Assembly: GCF_014636635.1 (NCBI RefSeq)
Contig: NZ_BMEO01000001.1
Coordinates: 186,001-250,000 of the forward strand
DNA: 64,000 nt
From: Marinicella pacifica
GTDB lineage: Bacteria; Pseudomonadota; Gammaproteobacteria; Xanthomonadales; Marinicellaceae
Reading direction: 5' to 3'
Each line of letters opens with the position of its first letter. Position 1 is the stretch's first letter. Under the pieces are notes generated by a model. That model was not told where the DNA came from. It did not search any database and saw only the letters and a program-made list of their open reading frames with translations. Positions 36,368-47,337 of this stretch are shown here, one piece after another. Made by a program: the position numbers and the translations under genes.

Positions 36368-39067
36368 ACGCCCATCTATGTCAGCCAACAATTGTTTGGC
36401 TTTGGATTGAATCATTTTATGCCCGTAAGAATCGGCCAAATAAACCTTATCATTAATTCTGAGTACCGATTCAAGAAGAGTTTTGGCCAAATCAAAGCGT
36501 CCACATTGATAAAATGCCTGGCCTAACCAGAACTCAGCCCCTAATCGACGCCAACTACCGTCAGATTGTTCGGTCAACTTTTGCAAAAAAGGCTGCATAT
36601 CAGATAACACGGATTGACATTTGTTGGCATGCGACTGGTGGATTTTAATGGCCCATAAGGTCACTTCATTATAAAAATTACCGCGTTCATGGGCTTCATA
36701 AACCGGCATCACCAGATCACTGATGACACTGGCTTGTTCAAACTGTTTGTCTTTCGCCAACACACGAGCCAGATTACTGCGGGCGCTGGCAACACTTAAA
36801 CTGTCCTCACCAAGGAGCTTTTTCCGAATCTGAATCGATTCACGGTACATTCCGATGGCCTTTTGGTACTCACCCAAATCTTCATACAAATAACCCAGAT
36901 TATTTAAACGTACCGCATATTCTTCTGAATTTTTTCCACTGTTTTGAATCGTCAAATCGAGGGCTTGTTGATATAACTTCAAGGCCTGGTCAAAAGCACC
37001 TCGATCATGAAAATGCACCGCGCGTTCGGCAATAAAACGTCCTAAACTGGGATGACCCTCAGGGTAAATGAGTTGACCGACTTTTTGCGCCTCAGCAAAC
37101 AATAAATCGGCTTCCCGATATCGCTCTATACGTTGTAAACTGGTGGCCGTATTGATCATTCGATCATAGGTTTTCGGATAATAGTCACCAAAAACTTGAC
37201 GGGCTAATTGCAAAGCCTGACGATGGTGCTGATAGGATTTAAGGTTATCTATACGCGAGTAACTTACACCCAATTCATTGTGAATACGCCCCAACAATTC
37301 AGGGTCTTCTATGTCTGCTATTTGGACACTTTTAAGCACTTGTTGAGCCAATGTCAACCCTGCCTCCTGCTCACCAATTTCGGTAATAACCGTTGATTTA
37401 ATAATTTGATACCAGGCTTTTTGTTGGGTGTCATTAATCATTGGCAGCAATTCATCACCTATTTTTAAATGTTTTTTTGCCAACTCATATTCACTTAACC
37501 AAGCCGCATTTAAAGCCATTTGGGCTTGCGATAAAATGGCTTGATCGAACATATCTTGGCTTAAAGCCAATTCATAAGCATTCTGATAATAATCAATTGC
37601 ATTTTGGTAGTGACCTAAATTATGTTGAATTGAACCAAACGTTTTTAATAATTCCGTTTTGACTTCCGGTTCATTATTCAGACTGTTAATAATTTGTTTC
37701 TCACCAATGGCAAGTACATCATCCAGACGAATATCTTTTCCCTGGTTACCCAATGGCGAAGCCGCCTCCAATATATTTAATAAAAAATCACGGGTTTGAT
37801 TGGCCAGTTCAGCCTGACGTTCGGCCTCGACCTGGGCCGATAAAGCCTGGTCACGCTGTTCAGACACCTGTCGGTTAAAATCAACCAAGCTTACTTGCAA
37901 AAACACCATCGCCACCAACAATAATATGCCCATGGTGGTGGCCACCGGATTTCTCAATAAAAACTTTTTACTGCGGTACCACCAGCTGTCACCACCAGCC
38001 ATCAGGGGTTTGTGGTCTAAATAATTCTTGAGATCCTGCAGCATGGCATTGACCGTCTGATAACGGCGTTCGGGTTCTTTGCGCAGGGCCATGAGCACCA
38101 AATAATCCAATTCCTTGTCGATTTTAGTGCTTAATACACGGTGAACACCTTGATTAAGGCGTTCACTCGGTGAAGTAGGCATTTGGGACGTGATGCTGTC
38201 AATAAGTTCTGCCGGGGATGTGTTATCCACTGCATGGGCCTTTTGACCGGTGAGCAATTCATAGAGCATCAGACCCAATGAATAAACATCGGTGACGGTG
38301 GACACTTTTTCACCTTTTAACTGTTCAGGACTGGCATAAGCCATGGTCAACATCTGATCGTGTTGGGTTTCGGTGATGTTGATATCTTTGCTTTTGGCCA
38401 CCCCAAAATCCAGTAATTTAACCACCCCGTTTTTGTCCACCATCACGTTTGAAGGTTTGATGTCACGGTGAATGATGCCGTTCTGATGGGCATAGGCCAC
38501 CGCTTCACACACCTGAATAAACAAACGCAAACGTTTTTTTAAAGCCAATGAATGCTGTTGTGCATAGGCCAATAAATCGCTGCCGTCAACCCATTCCAAA
38601 ACCATGTAATGACGTTTATCAGCATACTGCCCGCCACTGATGAGTTGGGCTATATGCGGATGAGATAGTTGTGACAGTAAGGATCGCTCAGCCAAAAACC
38701 GCTGCTCTTCTCGCTGCTGGTAAATCGGTTTAAGGATTTTAACCGCCACCTGCTGTTCAAATTGACCATCCACCCGCCTGGCCAACCACACATCACCCTG
38801 TCCGCCACGGCCAATCAGTTTAATCAGTTCAAATTCATTGAGCACATCACCTTTTTTTAAGTCCTCTATGCGTAAGCCGCTTTTGACGGCATCCAATAAC
38901 TGACCTGAAATATCTAAATCGCTGTTTTGGTGTTTTAATAAACGCAGCACTTTTTGTTTCACAGTTTGCGGAAAATCAGCCGCCTGTATAAAAGCCACCT
39001 GCTCTTTGGTCGGTAGATCAATACACAGGTCAAAAAGTTGCCTGATTTGTCGACTTAAATCAGACAT
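36359..39067 (-). CDS. Transmembrane Ser/Thr protein kinase with C-terminal TPR repeats
   Basis: The product is 902 residues from ATG 39067 (a TTG at 39082 is less likely). The kinase domain has a glycine loop (GRGGQGDV, 86-93), catalytic Lys110, HRD at 200-202 and DFG at 220-222, all intact. A single membrane span lies at about 375-395. The C-terminal ~430 residues are TPR repeats on the far side. It starts 20 bp after the sigma-factor stop and is its probable partner. Confidence 0.92.
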   Translation of the reverse strand: MSDLSRQIRQLFDLCIDLPTKEQVAFIQAADFPQTVKQKVLRLLKHQNSDLDISGQLLDAVKSGLRIEDLKKGDVLNEFELIKLIGRGGQGDVWLARRVDGQFEQQVAVKILKPIYQQREEQRFLAERSLLSQLSHPHIAQLISGGQYADKRHYMVLEWVDGSDLLAYAQQHSLALKKRLRLFIQVCEAVAYAHQNGIIHRDIKPSNVMVDKNGVVKLLDFGVAKSKDINITETQHDQMLTMAYASPEQLKGEKVSTVTDVYSLGLMLYELLTGQKAHAVDNTSPAELIDSITSQMPTSPSERLNQGVHRVLSTKIDKELDYLVLMALRKEPERRYQTVNAMLQDLKNYLDHKPLMAGGDSWWYRSKKFLLRNPVATTMGILLLVAMVFLQVSLVDFNRQVSEQRDQALSAQVEAERQAELANQTRDFLLNILEAASPLGNQGKDIRLDDVLAIGEKQIINSLNNEPEVKTELLKTFGSIQHNLGHYQNAIDYYQNAYELALSQDMFDQAILSQAQMALNAAWLSEYELAKKHLKIGDELLPMINDTQQKAWYQIIKSTVITEIGEQEAGLTLAQQVLKSVQIADIEDPELLGRIHNELGVSYSRIDNLKSYQHHRQALQLARQVFGDYYPKTYDRMINTATSLQRIERYREADLLFAEAQKVGQLIYPEGHPSLGRFIAERAVHFHDRGAFDQALKLYQQALDLTIQNSGKNSEEYAVRLNNLGYLYEDLGEYQKAIGMYRESIQIRKKLLGEDSLSVASARSNLARVLAKDKQFEQASVISDLVMPVYEAHERGNFYNEVTLWAIKIHQSHANKCQSVLSDMQPFLQKLTEQSDGSWRRLGAEFWLGQAFYQCGRFDLAKTLLESVLRINDKVYLADSYGHKMIQSKAKQLLADIDGRSV

Positions 39068-39087
39068 CGAATTCTTTGCCAAAACAT

Positions 39088-39591
39088 TTACTGTTCATAA
39101 ATAAAATCAATGATAAACGCCCGGCCAAATTTCAAATCACGTTCCACCGTGGCCACTGAAAGATCCATTATATCTGCCACCTCCTTGATCGGAACCGCCG
39201 CAAAATACACAAGTTGCGTGATGTCGTGGCTGCGAGAATCCATGTCGGCCAGCGCATCCACCGCCTTCATTAAAACCTGCATGTCCATAGGCTCGGTACT
39301 GACGCCCAAAGAATCGGTGTAATACAAGGCCTGCACAGCCCCATGTTTTTTGGCAGCACCTTTATAGCGGCCGTAATCAATCAACAGGCGTCGCATCTGT
39401 TGTGCCAGGGTTCGGTAGTAATGTTTTTTATCCTCGAATTGGCCTTCATAGGCAGATAACTTAAGGTAAGCATTATGCACCAGATCGGTGGGTGATAAGG
39501 TATGACCGGCGCGTTCTTTAACCATAAGGGTGTTGGCCAGTTGTCTTAATTGACGGTATAACTGTTCATCCAATGGGGGCGATTGGGGCAT
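39088..39591 (-). CDS. ECF43-like sigma factor
   Basis: The product is 167 residues from ATG 39591. It matches the TIGR02999/ECF43 type: the region-2 helix reads GHTLSPTDLVHNAYLKL where normal ECF factors have acidic 'DAEDLVQE'-like residues, and region 4 is VADIMDLSVATVERDLKFG. In Vibrio EcfP, an ECF43 factor, a kinase (PknT) phosphorylates a Thr in this area to activate it. T31 and T35 are candidates here. The kinase gene directly follows. A longer frame to 39666 was rejected. Confidence 0.88.
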   Translation of the reverse strand: MPQSPPLDEQLYRQLRQLANTLMVKERAGHTLSPTDLVHNAYLKLSAYEGQFEDKKHYYRTLAQQMRRLLIDYGRYKGAAKKHGAVQALYYTDSLGVSTEPMDMQVLMKAVDALADMDSRSHDITQLVYFAAVPIKEVADIMDLSVATVERDLKFGRAFIIDFIYEQ

Positions 39592-39671
39592 TTTATGTGT
39601 AGTCTCTTGAGAAGATATTTTAATTATACAAAACCCAATGGACGATGTGCCAAAGATATGAATCAATCATA

Positions 39672-39702
39672 AAAAAAGCACATTCTAATAAATGTGCTTT
39701 TT
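39672..39702 (-). terminator. Terminator after the S8 protease pseudogene
   Basis: AAAAAAGCACATT - CTAATA - AATGTGCTTTTT forms a stem of about 12 bases with T- and A-runs on either side. On the minus strand it ends the S8 pseudogene just before the sigma-factor gene. Confidence 0.85.
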
Positions 39703-39715
39703 CATGGGTCGTTAT

Positions 39716-41287
39716 TTATTCAAATCCATTTTTAAATATAATATCCGATTCAAAGCCGTTAGAGAAAATTAAATCCGGACCTAATGTTACCAATGTATGT
39801 TGCAAGGCGGCTGTCGCATTGGCATAACCGGCGCCGCATAGATTGGTGTCACATTGATGATCCGGAACAGTGGCAAACGGTTCTGCGGTATTTTTAATGA
39901 TTTGTTCAACCTCAGCCGGGCTGAGATTCGGGTTCACGGATTTAATCAAAGCCACCAAACCCGCCACATGCGGAGATGACATGGAAGTGCCTTGTAGCCA
40001 GTTGTAATTATCGGCTGCCGGGATGCTTGTTCCTGCGTTATGGGTCGATAAAACCATACGAGTGACGTCCCATATCCCACCTTCACAGTCTGCCAATGAG
40101 CTGGGATAATTATCGTTGATTGGATTACAGCCATCACCACCCGGAGCCGTGATATCCACAGTGGCACCAAAATTTGAATAATAGGCTCTGGCGCCATCAT
40201 TGGCACTGGCTGCTACGCTGATTACATTGTTACAGTTACCGGGTTGGTAATTGGCATTGTCATTACTGTTACCGGCAGAGGTAACGATGGTGGTGCCGGC
40301 ATTAAATGCGGCATCAATCGCTGTTTGATAGGTGTTACCGCAAGCACCGGGACTGCTCGACCCCAAGGACATATTAATCACATCTGCCGGTAATAAATTA
40401 TTCGGCACACCCGGAACATTGAGCCCCGCCGCCCAACGAATACCGTCGGCAATATCAGAGGACCAACCACCACATTTTCCCAAAACCCGCACCGGAATAA
40501 GCCCCACATTCCAGGCCACACCGGTCACACCCATAGCATTGTTGGAGACCGCTGCTACCGTGCCACCGACATGGGTGCCATGCCAGGAACTGTCTCTGGC
40601 ATTATGAGGATAACCACATTCGTTGGCATTGACCGCATCACCGGGGTCTTGTGCATTGCCATCACGTAAATCACCATCATTGGCAGTAAACAAATCATTA
40701 ATCATGTCATATTCGTTCACCACATTGGCCAATAAATCCGGATGGGGTCAATAACCGGTGTCTAAAACCGCCACATTAACGGCAATCGATCCGGTACTGA
40801 CATCCCAGGCGCCGGGTAAACGCATACCGGGGATGGTGTCTTTATAATGCCATTGCTGATTGTATAGGCTGTCATTGGGCACCAGATGGGGTACCATCCG
40901 AACATCTTCTTCAGCATACTCAACAGAAGGATCCTGATTCAATTGCTGTATCACAGCCGATAAATCACTGTAGAGACTTCTGTCAAATCCATTCACATTC
41001 CAAACTTCCGCCTGCCCGGACATCAAACGCCTAAACTCAAAATTGGTGTTTAATTGTTGATTCATCATCAGCACCCGATTTTCAGCAAAGTTCACAGACC
41101 GACTGGGTGTTTTGAATTTTATAATGATGCGTTGATTGTTGGTATGGTATGTGCCGGTACTATTAATTTTTTGTCCACTGGACTTTAGATGACCTGGTAG
41201 ATACTCAGAAGCGTGCGTTATTCCGCAATAAGCTAATAGCACAAATATAATGAAACGACATACAAAATGGCGGTTAATGACAGACAT
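39716..41287 (-). pseudogene. S8 subtilisin-like protease with an in-frame stop
   Basis: The frame runs 522 sense codons with one internal TGA at 40748-40750, between AVLDTGY and PHPDL. The paralog at 41413-43968 has arginine at this place (DTGYRPHPDL), so CGA to TGA is likely. Everything else is intact: signal peptide, I9 propeptide-like region, the catalytic Asp just before the stop, His in HGTHVGG, Ser in GTSMSSPHVAG. The C-terminus ends PDLIFSNGFESDIIFKNGFE, a doubled tail. The second half alone (from 40732) lacks the Asp and a signal peptide. It is called a pseudogene unless the base is a sequencing error. Confidence 0.85.
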
Positions 41288-41358
41288 GAGACTTTCCCCT
41301 TCAGTATTGCCCCCCCTTAATCTTAATTATGTTATATCTGTGTTAAAAAATAGTCAAT

Positions 41359-41392
41359 AAAAAAGCACGCCAATTTATGACGTGCTTTTTTC
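41359..41392 (-). terminator. Terminator after the S8 protease
   Basis: AAAAAAGCACG - CCAATTTATGA - CGTGCTTTTTT is a stem of 11 bases with flanking runs, 21 bp after the stop of the full-length S8 protease. Confidence 0.85.
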
Positions 41393-41412
41393 ATTGCATG
41401 GACTATTACCTG

Positions 41413-43968
41413 TTATTGAAACTCTATACTCCAGGAATCGATATAACCGGTGTCACCGCCGGCATGATCAATCACTTCCAGTTTCCAGATACCGGATGCA
41501 GAAACAGACGAGGCATTCACACTCACCGTCTTCGACAGGTTATCGGTACTGTCATTACTGTTGGTACGATCATGTAAGCTCGCTGAGGCACCATTGGGTG
41601 CAATAATCTTAACCGACAGATCACCGCGCCAGGTATGGACAATATCAAACTTAATCTCAACGGTACCGGCATTACCCGAACGGTTGACATTGATATCACT
41701 GGTCACACCGCCTGCGTTATTATCAGGAATACTGACATTGTTGCCATTCTGATAAAAGTTTTGGTTACCACCGCCTGAATTTTCAGTGTAGCTGCCCACC
41801 AGGCTGACATTGCTGTAAGCGGAATAAGCACGAATCATGACATGATAAGTACCTGCTTGCACAGTGCTGATATTGCAGGTTTCATTATTACCTGATTTCC
41901 AGGGCCGACAATCATAGCTTGACGTGGTGGGTTGACTGCCATATTTAACGTATAAATCCGCATCACCACTGCCACCACTCATAACAAAGCTCAAATCACT
42001 GGCGCCTGATGGCACGTCTAAGGTGAAAAATGTTTCAGACGAGGCGGCACCGGATAAACCGGTTTCAGCCACACCGTTGGTCAATGCACCGCCACCGGGT
42101 GGATTACTGCCGGTGTCATAATCACCCACCAGAGATACATTGCTAAAGGCGGAATAGGCATTAATCATGACATGATAAGTACCCGCCTGGGGACTGGCAA
42201 AGTCACAATTTTCATTGTTACCTGATTTCCAGGGTCGGCAATCATAACTGGAGGTGGTCGGTGCGCTGCCGAATTTGACGTATAAATCACCATCGCCACT
42301 GCCCCCACTCATGTTAAAGCTTAAATTAGACGCACCGGATGGCACCGCCAAAGTAAATCTTAACTGACCATTTTTGGCCGCCGATAAACCGGTCACAGCC
42401 ACCCCTTTGGTGAGGACGGTATCGCCTGGATTCGGTGGGTTGCCACCACCGGCAGCCAGTTGCAGGGCCGCGGTCGCATTGGCATATCCGGCACCACAGA
42501 TACTGGTGGTACACTGATGATCGGGAACACTGGCAAAACTGTCGGCTGAATCTTTAATCATTTGCTCAACCTCGGCCGGAGTCAAAGAACCGTCCACTGA
42601 TTTAATCAAAGCCGCTAATCCGGCCACATGCGGTGCCGCCATGGACGTACCTTGCAACCAACCGTAATTGTTGCTGCCCGGACCTTGAGTGCCGCTGTTA
42701 TAAGTGGATAAAATCATCCGTGAATCGTCCCACACACCACCCTCACAATCACTTAAAGAAGTCGGTTCACTGTTAGTGTTCGGATTACAACCGTCACCAC
42801 CCGGGGCGGTGATATCAATGGTTGATCCATAATTCGAATAATAAGCACGGGCACCGTCATTGGCACCGGCGGCCACTGAAATCACATTGCTGCAATTGGC
42901 CGGCGGATAACCTGATGATGAATTGTCATTACCGGCGGCCACCACAATGGTAGCACCGGCGTTATAAGCGGCATTGATGGCATTTTGATAAGTCGAGCTA
43001 CAGGCGGTCGGACTGGAAGAACCCAGTGACATATTAATCACATCCGCCGGATTGCTGTTGGCGGGCACACCACTGACATTTAAACCGGCGGCCCAGCGAA
43101 TACCATCAGCAATATCAGACAATGATCCGCCGCAAGTGCCTAATACACGCACCGGCACTAAATTAACATTCCAGGCCACGCCGGCCACACCGGTTCCATT
43201 ATCAGAAACCGCGGCCACGGTACCGGCCACATGGGTGCCATGCCAGGAACTGTCCTGGGCATCATGGGTACCACCACATTGATTGGCCGTTACCCAGTCA
43301 CCCGGGTCCTGGGCATTGCTGTCCCGGCCATTACCGTCATTACCGACCGATGAACTGGATATCATGTCGTATTCATTCACCACATTACCCACTAAGTCAG
43401 GGTGTGGTCGATAACCGGTGTCCAAAACAGCCACAGTCACCGCAGTGGAGCCTGTGCTTTCGTCCCAGGCGCCGGGTAAACGCATACCGCCTGTGGTATT
43501 CTTATAGTGCCATTGTTCGTTATAACGGCTGTCATTGGGTGTTCGGTAAGGCACAATCCAGGCATCCACTTCAGCATATTCAACACGGTCGTCTGCGTTC
43601 AATTGTTCAACCACAGATTGCAAATCCATAAAGCCGGATTTATTCAGGTTAGCCACCCGCCAGACTTCAGCTTCACCGGACATATGGCGTTTAAATTCAA
43701 AATTCACACCCATTTTTTGACTCATGGCGGCCACTTGATTGATGGCAGATTTGGTGTTTTTTGAAGGTGATTTAAACTTAACAATAATGGACTGGGTTAA
43801 GGGATGGGCTTGGGCTTGATAAGTGTGTGTTTGACTCGATTGTACTTTGAGTGGGGATTTAACAATTTGGCGATCAAACAGTAAATCATCCTGGGCCCAG
43901 GCTGTCGAAGCGGCAGCCAATGCCATACTGACCATCGCCGGGATGGTCGCTTTTTTATAAAACATCAT
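41413..43968 (-). CDS. Secreted S8 subtilisin-like protease with two PPC domains and a P domain
   Basis: The product is 851 residues. A signal peptide (to about A25) and an I9-like propeptide lead to the peptidase domain with D183, H243, N346 and S442 as the catalytic set and oxyanion Asn. Two pre-peptidase C-terminal (PPC) domains follow (about 530-617 and 640-726); they are close copies (SYDCRPWKSGNNE in each). The end (about 737-850) is a proprotein-convertase P domain, EVIDHAGGDTGYIDSWSIEF. It is an exported protease, probably autoprocessed. It lacks the PDLIFxxGFE tail. Confidence 0.92.
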   Translation of the reverse strand: MMFYKKATIPAMVSMALAAASTAWAQDDLLFDRQIVKSPLKVQSSQTHTYQAQAHPLTQSIIVKFKSPSKNTKSAINQVAAMSQKMGVNFEFKRHMSGEAEVWRVANLNKSGFMDLQSVVEQLNADDRVEYAEVDAWIVPYRTPNDSRYNEQWHYKNTTGGMRLPGAWDESTGSTAVTVAVLDTGYRPHPDLVGNVVNEYDMISSSSVGNDGNGRDSNAQDPGDWVTANQCGGTHDAQDSSWHGTHVAGTVAAVSDNGTGVAGVAWNVNLVPVRVLGTCGGSLSDIADGIRWAAGLNVSGVPANSNPADVINMSLGSSSPTACSSTYQNAINAAYNAGATIVVAAGNDNSSSGYPPANCSNVISVAAGANDGARAYYSNYGSTIDITAPGGDGCNPNTNSEPTSLSDCEGGVWDDSRMILSTYNSGTQGPGSNNYGWLQGTSMAAPHVAGLAALIKSVDGSLTPAEVEQMIKDSADSFASVPDHQCTTSICGAGYANATAALQLAAGGGNPPNPGDTVLTKGVAVTGLSAAKNGQLRFTLAVPSGASNLSFNMSGGSGDGDLYVKFGSAPTTSSYDCRPWKSGNNENCDFASPQAGTYHVMINAYSAFSNVSLVGDYDTGSNPPGGGALTNGVAETGLSGAASSETFFTLDVPSGASDLSFVMSGGSGDADLYVKYGSQPTTSSYDCRPWKSGNNETCNISTVQAGTYHVMIRAYSAYSNVSLVGSYTENSGGGNQNFYQNGNNVSIPDNNAGGVTSDINVNRSGNAGTVEIKFDIVHTWRGDLSVKIIAPNGASASLHDRTNSNDSTDNLSKTVSVNASSVSASGIWKLEVIDHAGGDTGYIDSWSIEFQ

Positions 43969-44157
43969 AGGACTTTACTCTCCTCTTTTTGAAAGAAAAC
44001 AACAATGTTTTGGCATCCCTTGGTTATTTTTATTGTTCAGTCAATACCAAAACCGCAATGATTATATGTTATCAATACGATTAGTAAAACTAATGATTTG
44101 TTTTTTTGTGACAGATTTAACATTCTGCTCGCATGATGCATATTCAATTAATTAAGT

Positions 44158-44163
44158 TATAAT
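44158..44163 (+). promoter_or_regulatory. -10 box 6 bases upstream of the nagZ ATG
   Basis: A perfect TATAAT ends six bases before the ATG at 44170, so transcription would start at the initiation codon. The NagZ N-terminus aligns with the family from this ATG and no Shine-Dalgarno is seen. The -35 is not clear. Confidence 0.5.
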
Positions 44164-44169
44164 GCCCCT

Positions 44170-47198
<3,029 letters not shown>

Positions 47199-47230
47199 AA
47201 AAACATCAACACTAAAAGAGCCAACTATTT

Positions 47231-47328
47231 TTAACCACAAAGACCACAAAGGTTGTCACAAAGAACACGAAGTATTAGTTTTACTTACTTTGCGTACTTT
47301 GTGTATTCTCTGTGACCTCTGTGGTTAA
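47231..47328. repeat. 'TTAACCACAAAG' palindromic repeat, copy 1
   Basis: A 98-bp imperfect palindrome runs from TTAACCACAAAGACC to GTGGTTAA, with internal CACAAAG/CTTTGTG arms. A relative of 101 bp lies at 61873-61973. Repeats of this type are spread in many bacterial genomes and can act as terminators. Here it separates fadH from hsdR. Confidence 0.8.
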
Positions 47329-47337
47329 TATTTATTT

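Noticed and set aside
40748-40750. TGA as a selenocysteine codon
   Set aside because: The paralog has arginine here, the site is not catalytic, and no SECIS-like hairpin was noted directly downstream.
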